Below, in pieces: positions 1 through 8,451 of a stretch of DNA of 39,246 nt; within the stretch, counting starts at the first letter, position 1, and each line of letters starts with the position of its first letter. The notes below the pieces were generated by a model. The model saw only the letters and a list, made by a program, of their open reading frames with translations, made no database searches and had not been told where the DNA came from. Where the stretch lies: the NCBI GenBank assembly GCA_040756415.1, contig JBFLYZ010000033.1, forward strand, positions 1 through 39,246, in the 5' to 3' direction. The translations under genes were made by a program, and so were the position numbers. The stretch is from JBFLYZ01 sp040756415 (GTDB lineage: Bacteria; Bacteroidota; Bacteroidia; JADZBD01).

Positions 1-3
1 ATA

Positions 4-11
4 TACCTTTG
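4..11 (+). promoter_or_regulatory. -7 promoter box of the coiled-coil gene
   Basis: TACCTTTG matches the Bacteroidota sigma-A -7 consensus TAnnTTTG exactly and lies 26 bp before the ATG at 38. The matching -33 region would lie beyond the window edge. Confidence 0.55.
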
Positions 12-37
12 CCGCGCTTTTACTAAAAATTGCAACA

Positions 38-943
38 ATGGAAACAAACAAGCAAGGCAATAACAAAACCGCTTTAATCTTAGTAGGAATACTGCTGGCC
101 GCTTCGGTCGGCTTTAACATCTACCAGTATACGGAGGCCAAACGCGACCATGCGGAGATGCAGATGAAATACGATACCATCTACATCGAAAAAGGCAAGG
201 TGGAAAAGGAGCTGGAGCTGACCGCTGCCGACCTGGACCGGTATAAAGGCGTAAGCGATTCGCTCGACCAGGTTGTGAACCAGCAGCAGGAGGAGCTGGC
301 CGCGCTGGAGCAGAAGATCAAGAACCTGCAGGTAGCGGCAAAGAAGGATGCTTCCAAGAAAAAGGAGCTGGAGACCGCGCTTGCCGAATACAAGCAAAAG
401 TATGAATCGGCTCTCGAGAAGATCGACCAGTTGATCACCGAAAACAACATGCTGAAGAACCAGAATGCCGAGCTGACCACCACCGTGCAGTCGCTAACCG
501 AGGATAAAACGGCACTGCAGCAGAAGGTGAACACGGCCGCTCTCATCAAGACCGAATACCTGAAGATAAAGACCATGAAGAAAAAAGCCATCGGTGATGG
601 TTATTCAGAGACCTCCATGGCGCGTAAGGTAGATAAGTTCAATATTTGTTTTACCCTGCTCGATAACAAGCTGGCCGGCTCGGGCGACAAGGCCATTCAT
701 GTGCGCATCATTGGTCCGGATAAGAAAGTGATCGCGCAGGGAAGCTCGACCTTCAAGCGTGAGGATACGAACGAAGAGGTGCCTTTCACCAGTACCCTTT
801 TTGTTGAATACAAGAACGATTCCAAGAAGGATGTATGCGTAGACTATTCGGATGCAAATGGTAGCCTGGCATCTGGAAATTATACCGTTGAGGTGTATGT
901 CGACCAGGTGCTGAGCGCGGCCGGTGGAGTGGTACTGAAATAG
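38..943 (+). CDS. Membrane-anchored coiled-coil protein of unknown function
   Basis: A 301-residue protein that I do not recognise by name. One hydrophobic segment (about residues 11-31) follows a short charged N-terminus, so it is probably an inner-membrane anchor with most of the chain in the periplasm. Residues 33-165 are a long, charged, heptad-like helix rich in K, E, L and Q, predicted to form a coiled coil. Residues 195-301 change character to beta-rich, with alternating hydrophobics around FNICFTLLDN and VRIIGPDKKV, suggesting a compact C-terminal beta domain. Similar anchor, coiled-coil and beta-domain proteins recur in Bacteroidota, but I know of no assigned function. The ATG at 38 sits at a normal distance from a good -7 box. 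It is monocistronic and ends at a strong terminator shared with the convergent gene. The coding call is secure; the function is open. Confidence 0.9.
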   Translation: METNKQGNNKTALILVGILLAASVGFNIYQYTEAKRDHAEMQMKYDTIYIEKGKVEKELELTAADLDRYKGVSDSLDQVVNQQQEELAALEQKIKNLQVAAKKDASKKKELETALAEYKQKYESALEKIDQLITENNMLKNQNAELTTTVQSLTEDKTALQQKVNTAALIKTEYLKIKTMKKKAIGDGYSETSMARKVDKFNICFTLLDNKLAGSGDKAIHVRIIGPDKKVIAQGSSTFKREDTNEEVPFTSTLFVEYKNDSKKDVCVDYSDANGSLASGNYTVEVYVDQVLSAAGGVVLK

Positions 944-962
944 AAAAGGGTAACTCAAAATG

Positions 963-992
963 AAAAGAGCGGTACAACACCGCTCTTTTTTT
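963..992. terminator. Perfect bidirectional intrinsic terminator
   Basis: AAAAGAGCGGT (963-973), a five-base loop, then the exact complement ACCGCTCTTTT (979-989) followed by more T. The stem is 11 bp with A-tract and T-tract on either side, so it can terminate from both directions. It lies between convergent genes; the TAA of the minus-strand gene (991-993) is at its edge. Confidence 0.92.
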
Positions 993-1521
993 ATATCGGT
1001 AAGCCCAGGTTGGTAAGGGCGGAAGGGATCTTGAGCTGGTTGGATTCGATCGCGGTTTTGTTGAATTCAAACTTCAGCACGTCATCATCCATGGTGATGA
1101 AGCTCAGCCCCGCACCCTTCTTGGCCAGCCCCTCCCGCTCGCCCACCAGCAGTACGGGCTTGCCTTTCGTCTTTTCCAGCAGCGCTTTGAGCGTGCTGCT
1201 CTTTGAAGAGGAGATATAGACCAGGTGGTAGCCGAGGGCTTCTTCAGGCGAAGAGATGACCTTGATCACGATAGGCTTTCCTTTTGCTTTTTTGGCCTTG
1301 GCAAGGTTCTGCAGCTCTTTCAGCACGGGAGAGTCGCCCATCACGCCTATCCTGAACTCCGCATCCAGGTTGGGCCATTCGATGTATTTGATGAAATTAT
1401 ATACGAACAGCGAATACGCTTTATAATCCACGTCATCCTGCGCCCGGGCATGGAAGGCCCTCACCGGGTTGAGCAGCAGTGCGGCAAAAAGGATCAGGAG
1501 GTATTTGACCGTGCGCCTCAC
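991..1521 (-). CDS. YfiR-family (DUF4154) periplasmic protein
   Basis: A 176-residue secreted protein with a signal peptide at about residues 1-28 ending near AFHARAQ. The following DYKAYSLFVYNFIKYIEWP segment is the characteristic opening of YfiR/DUF4154 domains, and the length is typical. In Proteobacteria, YfiR is a periplasmic regulator that restrains an inner-membrane signalling enzyme (the diguanylate cyclase YfiN). That role is known for the family and is not shown here. The start ATG overlaps the stop of the upstream TonB-dependent receptor gene by 4 bp (ATGA), so the two are translationally coupled. A HAMP-SpoIIE phosphatase is divergent from the pair and could be the membrane partner, which is an inference from context. 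YfiR's disulfide cysteines are not evident in this copy. Confidence 0.88.
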   Translation of the reverse strand: MRRTVKYLLILFAALLLNPVRAFHARAQDDVDYKAYSLFVYNFIKYIEWPNLDAEFRIGVMGDSPVLKELQNLAKAKKAKGKPIVIKVISSPEEALGYHLVYISSSKSSTLKALLEKTKGKPVLLVGEREGLAKKGAGLSFITMDDDVLKFEFNKTAIESNQLKIPSALTNLGLPI

Positions 1522-3575
1522 GACTTCTTGTTTTTAAACAGGAGGTTATAGCTCAACCGGAAGATGATCTCTCTCGAAGGTCCCGGAAGGGGAGCATGGT
1601 AGCCGTTGTATGGCTGAATGAATACGGGCCTCTGGTTGAGAATATCGTACACGCCTACACCGAAACTAAGCCCGGGCGTAAGCACATCCCTGAAACGGAC
1701 GAACACATTGGCCAGGTATACCGCTTCGAACTCGGATACGATGGTGTTGTCGAGCGAATCGGCAGCGGTATAGCCGTAGGTCCTGCCCCGGTAATTGAAG
1801 GAAGGGTTAAGGCTGATGTGCTTGCCTATATTAAAGCTCGAATTGAAACCTGCCTTATGTGCGGGGAAAGCAAGCAGTACTTTATCGTTATCGCTCACTT
1901 CATAATCCGTGATCTTCTCTTTGCCGGCCACGGTATAGAACGAATAGTTCAGCGTAACATAGCCCCATTTGCCCCTGACCCGGTATTCGACCTCAATACC
2001 TCTCGAGCCCGAACCTCCGAAATTGTGGTAGTTGTCCGTCATGAGCGAATCGTCATAATAATACACGATGGGGTCCCTGGTGGTGATATCAAAGAAATTG
2101 AACGTCAGTATGGAGCTGCGCGTGAACTGGTAGCCCGCCTCCAGCTCGATGAAGCTGGTCTTTTCGGGCTTTATGCCGGTCGAATCGCTGAGGTTGATGT
2201 TCTCGATGGAAGGGGCACGGAACGAATTGCTCACCAGGAACTTGAAGTTGAAGCGTTTGATCTTCTTGGTGAAGCCCACGCGCGGAACGAAAGCGGATCC
2301 GTACTCATTATGCATATCGAACCGGGCCCCGAGAATGAAATTCACGATATGGGTCCTGGCCAGCAACTGCGCGAAATAGGCCTGGTTGTAATAGCTTACC
2401 TGCTGCTCGCCATTGGCAAAAAAGCTGCTGTCCGCCAGGTCGGTTGCCTTGTCCATATAGAATTCGGCCCCTGTCGAGAGGTTGATCTTGCGCGTGAAAT
2501 TGTACGAGAACATCAGGTTGGCCGAATAGCGCTCGGCCACCTTGTTATAGTCGGGGGTGAGCGAGTCCACGTTAAGCGTTTTCCAGGGCATCTGCCTTTT
2601 ATAATTAAGCCGGGGAGTAATGGAGAACTTGTCGCCCTTCTTGTACACGTATTTCAGTTCAGCGAAGTAGGATTGAAAATCTTCGCGGTAGGCATCGTCT
2701 TTGACCAGGTCGTAGGCATCGCGCACGGAGGTCTCGTAAAGGTCGGCCATCACCCGGCAGCTCCAACCCTTATAGGAAAGCCCAAGGTTGAGCAGGGTAG
2801 GGTTGAGATTGGAATTGCCGGCCATGTTATAGGAACCACCGTAAAAATCCTCGTAGTCCTGGTCGCTGCGGTTGGCCTTTCCCAGGAAACCCGAAAGGCT
2901 GAATTCAAGATCATTGATCTTTTTACCCAGCGAAAGGTTGTAGTTGTTGCGCCCGAAATCGTTCTGCATCTGGCCGTAGATACCCGAGAAGGCCACTCCG
3001 TTCAGCTCTCCGCCCGATTGGGTCACGATGTTGATCACCCCGTATTCGGCAAAGCCGCCATAGATGGCCGAGCCCGGCCCCCGCACGATCTCTATCTTTT
3101 TGATCTGGTCGATAGGGAAGTGGTTGCCGAACTGGGTGGTTGCGAAAAGTATCTCGTTCATTTCCTGCCCGTCAAGCAGAACCAGCACTTTGCCCTCGTG
3201 CGCCCAGAGCCCGCGCGTGGCGATGCCCACCACGCCCTCTACATCCACCCCGAAGTCGATGCCCGGGATAAGCCGCAGCACATCGATCAGGTCGCGCGCG
3301 CCCGAATTCCTGATCTCTTCACCGGTGATCAGCGATACGATATTGGGCGATTCGCGCGTGGACAAGGGCTTGTTGGACGCGGCAGCGATAAGCTGGTTGA
3401 TGAGCTGCTCGAGCTCGCTCGGAACCCCGTGGGTTTTGATGTTGAGCAGTTGCTCGAGCGACATCTCATAATAGTCGATGGTATCGGTTTTCAGGGTATC
3501 CTGGGCCCGTAGGGCAGGCGAAAGATAAAGGCAGGTGAGGAATAAGGCGGGGATGAAGTATTTGCCGGGCTTCAT
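1518..3575 (-). CDS. TonB-dependent outer-membrane receptor
   Basis: A 685-residue outer-membrane receptor. I start it at the ATG at 3575, which gives a clean signal peptide (MKPGKYFIPALFLTCL..., cleavage after ALRAQ); the reading frame stays open further upstream but with no signal. After a short MSLEQLLNIK segment comes the plug domain: SPNIVSLITGEEIRNSG, DLIDVLRLIPGIDFG, KVLVLLDGQEMNE, then KIEIVRGPGSAIYGG. About 450 residues of alternating beta strands form the barrel, ending in an aromatic-rich strand (IIFRLSYNLLF). No N-terminal carboxypeptidase-like domain or SusD partner is present, so it is not a SusCD glycan system. The MSLEQLLNI opening recurs in receptors encoded beside YfiR-family genes. 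It is co-transcribed with the YfiR gene through an ATGA overlap. The substrate is unknown. Confidence 0.92.
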   Translation of the reverse strand: MKPGKYFIPALFLTCLYLSPALRAQDTLKTDTIDYYEMSLEQLLNIKTHGVPSELEQLINQLIAAASNKPLSTRESPNIVSLITGEEIRNSGARDLIDVLRLIPGIDFGVDVEGVVGIATRGLWAHEGKVLVLLDGQEMNEILFATTQFGNHFPIDQIKKIEIVRGPGSAIYGGFAEYGVINIVTQSGGELNGVAFSGIYGQMQNDFGRNNYNLSLGKKINDLEFSLSGFLGKANRSDQDYEDFYGGSYNMAGNSNLNPTLLNLGLSYKGWSCRVMADLYETSVRDAYDLVKDDAYREDFQSYFAELKYVYKKGDKFSITPRLNYKRQMPWKTLNVDSLTPDYNKVAERYSANLMFSYNFTRKINLSTGAEFYMDKATDLADSSFFANGEQQVSYYNQAYFAQLLARTHIVNFILGARFDMHNEYGSAFVPRVGFTKKIKRFNFKFLVSNSFRAPSIENINLSDSTGIKPEKTSFIELEAGYQFTRSSILTFNFFDITTRDPIVYYYDDSLMTDNYHNFGGSGSRGIEVEYRVRGKWGYVTLNYSFYTVAGKEKITDYEVSDNDKVLLAFPAHKAGFNSSFNIGKHISLNPSFNYRGRTYGYTAADSLDNTIVSEFEAVYLANVFVRFRDVLTPGLSFGVGVYDILNQRPVFIQPYNGYHAPLPGPSREIIFRLSYNLLFKNKKS

Positions 3576-3585
3576 AAGATAAAGC

Positions 3586-3615
3586 CAAAAATAGAAAAAA
3601 ATAAATAGAGGCCAA
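3586..3615 (-). promoter_or_regulatory. Promoter of the TonB receptor-YfiR operon
   Basis: On the minus strand, TTGG (3612-3615), an 18 bp spacer, then TATTTTTG (3586-3593). Both boxes match the Bacteroidota -33/-7 consensus. The ATG at 3575 follows after 10 bp, giving a very short leader and supporting that start. Confidence 0.7.
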
Positions 3616-3632
3616 TAGCCCGGCCCCGCCAC

Positions 3633-3662
3633 TTGCCATTAATCGAATAATTGCTACTTTGG
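3633..3662 (+). promoter_or_regulatory. Promoter of the HAMP-SpoIIE phosphatase gene
   Basis: TTGC (3633-3636), an 18 bp spacer, then TACTTTGG (3655-3662), close to TAnnTTTG. The ATG follows 10 bp later. It is divergent from, but does not overlap, the TonB receptor promoter in the same 97 bp gap. Confidence 0.55.
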
Positions 3663-3672
3663 CGATATTCCT

Positions 3673-5430
3673 ATGGTCAACACCGGTTTCAGGAAGATAA
3701 ACATAGGCTTTATGATCATTGTGCTGGTGGCGCTGGCGCATGCGGTGATCAGCTTCCTGATCATCAGCGGCAATAACCGCTCGGTGAACCGGATGGTGAA
3801 CGAGATCAACCCCTATGTTGAATCGCTCGAGCAGTTCAACCTTATGGTCACCGAGTCCAAGATGTATGCTACCAACTGGGTTTACCTGCGTTTCAGGGAA
3901 GAGGATAAGAAGAACCTCCAGAAGCTGCATGTGCAGCGGTACCCGCAACTTAAAAAGAACCTCTTCGAGCAGTTAAGGCGGGCGGGGAAGGTCAGCGAAG
4001 AGGATTCGCTGAAGCTGGTCGTATCGCAGTTCGAGCGCCTGTCTACCATCGAGCAGATGATCATGCTCAAGCTGGCCACCTTCGATGACTATGAGAATAC
4101 CAAACGCTTTTTCGAGGCCGAGGAGCTTATCGAATCGGAGGTGCTGCCGCGTACGGATTCCATACAGGCCGGGCTTGAGCGCATCATTACAGGCAACAGG
4201 ATGGAGGCGGAAAAGCTGAGGAGCCAGGTGGTGAGCGCATCCAACCGGCTGATGTCGACCGTTTTTGGTTTTTCGCTGGGCCTGTTCGGGGCCGTGGTGC
4301 TGGCTTCGCTGTTCATTTCGCGGGCCATACGCAGGCCGGTGCTTCGTATGAAAGACATTATCCTCAAGCTGGGAAGGGGAGAGCTGCCGGAAGGCGGGCT
4401 GGCCGCCTCGCACGATGTGATCGGAGAAATGGCCCTTTCGGTGAATACGCTTAAGGCTAATTTTGAAAAAACCTCGCAGTTCGCCAACGAAATACGAAAG
4501 GGCAATTTCTCGGCCGATTTCGAGCTGCTGAGCGAGAACGATCAGCTCGGTTACGCGCTGCTGAACATGCGCAATAGCCTCAAGGCCTATTCGCACGAAA
4601 TGGAATCGCAGGTGGCGGAACGCACCAGGGAGGTGATCGAAAAAAGCGAGAAGCTGGAAGTGGCCTACGGTGAGATACGCGACAGCATCCAGTATGCCAA
4701 GCGCATACAGGAGGCCATACTTCCCTCGCAGCAGCTTATCCGCAAGGCCTTTCCCGAATCCTTTGTATTCTACAAATCGAAAGATATCGTTTGCGGTGAT
4801 TTTTACTGGTTCGCTGAAAAGAACCAGGAAGTGATGATGGCCGCCATTGATTGCACCGGCCACGGTGTGCCGGGCGCGATGATGACGGTCATCGGCAATT
4901 CGCTGCTTAACCAGATCGTGCATGTATCGGATGTGAATAGTCCCGGAAAGATACTCGATCACCTCGACAAGCGCCTGCTGGAGACCCTGCAGCAGCACGG
5001 TGACGCGCACACGAACGATGGCATGGATGTGGCGCTGTTCAAATACAACCCCGAAAAAAGGCAATTGTCATTCGCAGGAGCGAAGCGTTCGCTGTACCTT
5101 TTCAGGGACGGAGAGCTGAAAGAGATACAGGGAAGCAAGCTGCCCATAGGAAGTTTCCAGTACGAGCAGAAGAAAACCTTTACCGAGCATACGGCACTGA
5201 TCCGGCCGGGCGATACGGTGTATGTGTTTTCCGATGGCTACCAGGACCAGTTTGGAGGGCCTTTCGGCAAGAAATACATGGTCAAGCAGTTCCGCGAGCG
5301 GCTCAGGCAGATCCACCACCTGCCTATGGAGGAGCAGCGCGAGGTCCTGGAAACAGAGATCATGGCGTGGAAAGGCGCTTACGATCAAACCGATGATATG
5401 CTGGTGATCGGGATCAGGTTCACGCGCTGA
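3673..5430 (+). CDS. Transmembrane HAMP-SpoIIE protein phosphatase
   Basis: A 585-residue sensor phosphatase. TM1 (about 10-32) and TM2 (195-215) bracket a mostly helical periplasmic domain of about 160 residues, resembling a four-helix-bundle sensor. A HAMP domain follows at about 216-268. A second HAMP-like stretch (270-303) leads into a coiled-coil linker carrying DSIQYAKRIQEAILP (337-351). The PP2C/SpoIIE domain has all expected metal-site motifs: GDFYW (375-379), DCTGHGVPG (393-401), DGMD (449-452), FSDG (519-522) and DD (574-575). It should therefore be an active serine/threonine phosphatase gated by an envelope signal. It is divergent from the TonB receptor/YfiR pair and overlaps the convergent ABC ATPase gene by 11 bp at its 3' end. 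The target phosphoprotein is not encoded nearby. Confidence 0.92.
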   Translation: MVNTGFRKINIGFMIIVLVALAHAVISFLIISGNNRSVNRMVNEINPYVESLEQFNLMVTESKMYATNWVYLRFREEDKKNLQKLHVQRYPQLKKNLFEQLRRAGKVSEEDSLKLVVSQFERLSTIEQMIMLKLATFDDYENTKRFFEAEELIESEVLPRTDSIQAGLERIITGNRMEAEKLRSQVVSASNRLMSTVFGFSLGLFGAVVLASLFISRAIRRPVLRMKDIILKLGRGELPEGGLAASHDVIGEMALSVNTLKANFEKTSQFANEIRKGNFSADFELLSENDQLGYALLNMRNSLKAYSHEMESQVAERTREVIEKSEKLEVAYGEIRDSIQYAKRIQEAILPSQQLIRKAFPESFVFYKSKDIVCGDFYWFAEKNQEVMMAAIDCTGHGVPGAMMTVIGNSLLNQIVHVSDVNSPGKILDHLDKRLLETLQQHGDAHTNDGMDVALFKYNPEKRQLSFAGAKRSLYLFRDGELKEIQGSKLPIGSFQYEQKKTFTEHTALIRPGDTVYVFSDGYQDQFGGPFGKKYMVKQFRERLRQIHHLPMEEQREVLETEIMAWKGAYDQTDDMLVIGIRFTR

Positions 5431-6106
5431 CGATCTCCCCGTCATGCAGCGTAATGATGCGGTCGGTGCGGGATGCGAAGCTGGTATCGTGGGTTACTAC
5501 CAGTATGGTTTGCCGCAGGGTCTCCTTCAATTGCTGGAAAATATCAAAAACAACGGCTGAATTCTTAGAATCGAGGTTCCCGGTCGGCTCGTCCCCGAAC
5601 AGGATACGGGGGTCGTTGATCAGCGCCCGCGCGATAGCTACGCGTTGCTGCTGCCCACCGGATAGCTTATTGGCCTTTTTCAGCGCGTGTTCTTCCATTC
5701 CCAGCATCCTGAGTTTCTCGTACGCCCTCGCTTCAATCTCCTGGTCGCTGTAGCGGCCCAGCCTGAGCGCGGGCAGCGATACGTTCTCCAGTACGGTGAA
5801 CTCCGGAAGCAGGTAATGGAACTGGAACACAAAACCTATCTTTTCGTTGCGGATCTCCGCCTGCCTGTTCTTGCTCAGCCGGCTGAGGTCTTCCCCGTCA
5901 AAGAAAATATTTCCCTCGTAATCGGTATCCAGGGTCGAGAGCACGTAGAGAAGGGTGGATTTGCCGCTGCCCGAGGCGCCTACAATGGCGGCAAACTGGC
6001 CGGTGGGCACTGACAGGTTGATATTCTTCAGCGCGTGGAAATCGACCGCCCCGCGGTAATATTTGTTCAGGTCCCTGGTTTGTATGATAGGGGCGTTTTC
6101 CATCAT
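5420..6106 (-). CDS. ABC transporter ATP-binding protein, MacB/LolD type
   Basis: A 228-residue nucleotide-binding subunit with every motif intact: Walker A GASGSGKST (43-51), Q-loop FVFQF, signature LSGGQQQ (148-154), Walker B ILFGDEP (168-174) followed by TGNLD, and switch histidine in VTHD (206). FQFHYLLPEFTVLENV is typical of the MacB/LolD/FtsE group, which powers mechanotransmission rather than substrate passage through the membrane. It overlaps the permease stop by 4 bp; ATG codons at 6106 and 6103 are both possible. It is the last gene of the efflux operon, and its 3' end overlaps the convergent phosphatase gene by 11 bp. With the separate permease it forms a split MacB rather than the fused enterobacterial form. 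LolD-type lipoprotein release is the alternative, made less likely by the adaptor gene just upstream. Confidence 0.94.
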   Translation of the reverse strand: MMENAPIIQTRDLNKYYRGAVDFHALKNINLSVPTGQFAAIVGASGSGKSTLLYVLSTLDTDYEGNIFFDGEDLSRLSKNRQAEIRNEKIGFVFQFHYLLPEFTVLENVSLPALRLGRYSDQEIEARAYEKLRMLGMEEHALKKANKLSGGQQQRVAIARALINDPRILFGDEPTGNLDSKNSAVVFDIFQQLKETLRQTILVVTHDTSFASRTDRIITLHDGEIVSA

Positions 6107-7368
6107 TTGCTGCGTATGATCTCGATCGGGTCGATCCGCGAGGCTTTGCGGGCCGGGATATAGCCCGCAATGGCGGTGACCAGCAATGCGAAGAAATAGG
6201 CGAAGACATAAAAAGCCGCGGAGGAATTAAAGCGCAGGTATTCCAGGCTAACGAAACCTTTAATATCCATCTTGATGCTGCCGATGATCTTTTGCAGGGT
6301 GAATCCCAGCAGCAGCCCGAGCAGCCCTCCGAAAAAGCCGATCACCAGCGATTCGGTAAGGAAGATCTTGCGGATGTCGATGTCCTTGAACCCGATCGCT
6401 TTCAGGATGGCGATATCGCCCATCTTCTCGTAGATGATCATCATCAGGATATTGAATATGCCGAACCCCGAAACGATCAGGATGGATGAAATGATCAGGT
6501 ACGTGATCATATTCTGTATTTTGAATATGCCGAATATATTGGCGTTGGCCTCTTTCCAGTCCAGCGCGCGGTAGCCGAATTTTTTTTCGTAATGCCGGGC
6601 CAGCTCTTCCGCCCTGTCGATGTCCTTCAGCTTGATGTTGATGTCGGTAATGTAGGAGCCGTCAACACGCATCAGCTTCTGGGCATTGCGCAGGTTGATA
6701 TAGGCCCGGGTTTTATCCACCTCGGTGAGCCCGCTGCGGTTGATGCCGACCACCTTCATTTCGAGCTGAACGCCCAAAGGAGAGATCACGGTCATATTAT
6801 CGTTCATCTTTGCTCCCAGCAGTTCGGCCAGCCCTTCGCCCAGTATGATACCGTTGGGAATGGTCTGCAGGCTAAGTATAGTGCCCTGCGTCATGTTATC
6901 CTCTACATTGAACAGCACGTTCTCCCTCACAATGTCAACGCCCGACACTCTTCCCGAAACCTGCGCCACTCCCAGCTTAAAGATGGCCTGTGTGCCTAAA
7001 AAGGGAGATATCCCCTCTACTTCCTGCTCTTTTTCCAGCATGCTGATGATCTGGTAGCCGTTGCGTATGCGGGGCTGCTCCTCTTTCGGTTTTTGGTTGC
7101 GCACCACCACCCATTGTCCTTTCAGCGTGTCGATCCGCGAGAGTATGCTCGGCTCGTTCCTGTTCGATTCATTGAAGATGCGGATGTTAGCGGTGGTGTT
7201 GACCGTTTGCTCGATGAAAGTGGACTGGAACCCTGACATAAGGCCCGCCTGGAAAATGAAGATGGCTATGCCGAACGTTACGCCCAGCATGGCCACGATG
7301 GTCTGCCTTTTTTTGGCGAACAGATGAGTAAAGGCGATGCGTATTACCGGTGTCTTCCTGAAGTTCAT
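6103..7368 (-). CDS. ABC transporter permease, MacB/FtsX family
   Basis: A 421-residue permease with the MacB topology. TM1 is at about residues 24-44 and is followed by a large periplasmic domain (about 45-280, MacB_PCD-like). Three C-terminal membrane helices (about 285-313, 335-358, 380-405) form the FtsX domain, ending in the usual PARKASRIDPIEIIRSK tail. No ATPase is fused; that is supplied by the next gene. It overlaps the upstream adaptor gene by 4 bp and the downstream ATPase gene by 4 bp, so the three are translationally coupled. The expected role is a tripartite pump with the lipoprotein adaptor and a TolC-type channel, moving periplasmic substrate outwards. Confidence 0.93.
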   Translation of the reverse strand: MNFRKTPVIRIAFTHLFAKKRQTIVAMLGVTFGIAIFIFQAGLMSGFQSTFIEQTVNTTANIRIFNESNRNEPSILSRIDTLKGQWVVVRNQKPKEEQPRIRNGYQIISMLEKEQEVEGISPFLGTQAIFKLGVAQVSGRVSGVDIVRENVLFNVEDNMTQGTILSLQTIPNGIILGEGLAELLGAKMNDNMTVISPLGVQLEMKVVGINRSGLTEVDKTRAYINLRNAQKLMRVDGSYITDINIKLKDIDRAEELARHYEKKFGYRALDWKEANANIFGIFKIQNMITYLIISSILIVSGFGIFNILMMIIYEKMGDIAILKAIGFKDIDIRKIFLTESLVIGFFGGLLGLLLGFTLQKIIGSIKMDIKGFVSLEYLRFNSSAAFYVFAYFFALLVTAIAGYIPARKASRIDPIEIIRSK

Positions 7369-8450
7369 GGTTTCACGATCTCGGTATGCTCGTCTATGCC
7401 GCTGAGCACCTCTATGTATTCCAGGTCTTCGGCACCGCGTTGAATCTTCACCGTATCGTTCTGCGCCTTACGCCTTACCTGTGAGCTTCCGAGCAAGAAC
7501 TCGCGGGGGATCACCAGCGCGTTCTTTTTTACCGCGATGATGATGTTCGCTTCTACCGACATGCCCGAATACACCCGGATCAGGCTGCCGAGCTGTATGG
7601 ATGCCACCACCTTGGATGTTTTATTTGTCGGGTTGATGCGGGGATAGGCTTCCAGCACTTTGCCTTTGAACAACTGATCGCGATAGGCGTCAATGGTGTA
7701 CACAATATCCTGTCCCTTTTCGATGAAGGAGACATCCGTTTCGTCCACGCTGAGCTCTACCTCGTAGCTGGCACCGTCACCTACTTCCATCAGCATCATG
7801 GCGCTGCCCACCAGCTCGCCTTCTTTGGGAACAATGTCATATACCCGCCCGTTCACCACTGAAGCGATGATGTAATCGCCCTGGTTGGAGCTTTGTGCTT
7901 CGAACTGCAGTCTGGCGTTCTCCAGCTCGGTATTCAGCCGGTCGCGCGTAGCGGTATAATTGCTTTTGGCTTTGAGCCAGAGCTGCTTCGAGATATCGAA
8001 CTGCGTCCTGGCCTGCTCGAGCTGCAGCTTTGAAGTGGCATTTTCTTTTTCCAGGTTGGCAAAACGCTGGTAGTTGGCCGAGTCGAGCTCGTATTTCGTC
8101 CGGGCCGAGGCTATGTCCTGCTGCAAGGCGATCAGCAGAGGCGAGCCCTCACCGGCATTCTTCATGGCCAGTTCATACTGGTTCCTGGCCATCTCTACAT
8201 TTTTGCCGCTTACCTCGCTGCGTATGGTGATCAGGGTCTGGCCCACCTTGACTGAATCTCCTACGCGCACGTGGATCTTTTCCACGTATCCCGGCAGCTT
8301 GGCGAATACCTTGTAGTCGTTCACCGGGTAGATCTTGCCCGATGCGTAAACGGCCTGGGTGAGGTCTTTGCGGGCGGGGAAGATGCTGTCGCCTTTTCTT
8401 CCGCAGGAACCGAGAAGAGAAAGAAACGCGATAACAAGTAATGTTCTCAT
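7365..8450 (-). CDS. Lipoprotein membrane-fusion (HlyD/MacA-like) adaptor
   Basis: A 361-residue periplasmic adaptor. I chose the ATG at 8450 because it gives a lipoprotein signal MRTLLVIAFLSLLGSC with the lipobox cysteine at residue 16; the frame is open upstream but overlaps the RND gene. The order is a lipoyl half-motif (KLPGYVEKIHVRVGDSVKVG), a long alpha-helical hairpin (about residues 80-180), a second lipoyl half (VVNGRVYDIVPKEGELV), then beta-barrel and membrane-proximal domains. It sits 1 bp after the RND pump gene and overlaps the MacB-type permease by 4 bp. I infer it is the MacA-like partner of the permease, while the other adaptor gene serves the RND pump. Cross-use is possible. 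Confidence 0.9.
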   Translation of the reverse strand: MRTLLVIAFLSLLGSCGRKGDSIFPARKDLTQAVYASGKIYPVNDYKVFAKLPGYVEKIHVRVGDSVKVGQTLITIRSEVSGKNVEMARNQYELAMKNAGEGSPLLIALQQDIASARTKYELDSANYQRFANLEKENATSKLQLEQARTQFDISKQLWLKAKSNYTATRDRLNTELENARLQFEAQSSNQGDYIIASVVNGRVYDIVPKEGELVGSAMMLMEVGDGASYEVELSVDETDVSFIEKGQDIVYTIDAYRDQLFKGKVLEAYPRINPTNKTSKVVASIQLGSLIRVYSGMSVEANIIIAVKKNALVIPREFLLGSSQVRRKAQNDTVKIQRGAEDLEYIEVLSGIDEHTEIVKP

Positions 8451-8451
8451 G

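Noticed and set aside
1596..3512. A 638-codon open frame on the plus strand
   Set aside because: It is exactly antisense to the TonB-dependent receptor, has no signal, domain or promoter, and arises from the GC-rich codon pattern of the true gene.
3973..5064. A 363-codon minus-strand frame
   Set aside because: It lies antisense within the HAMP-SpoIIE phosphatase, whose catalytic motifs are clear; the antisense translation has no recognisable features.
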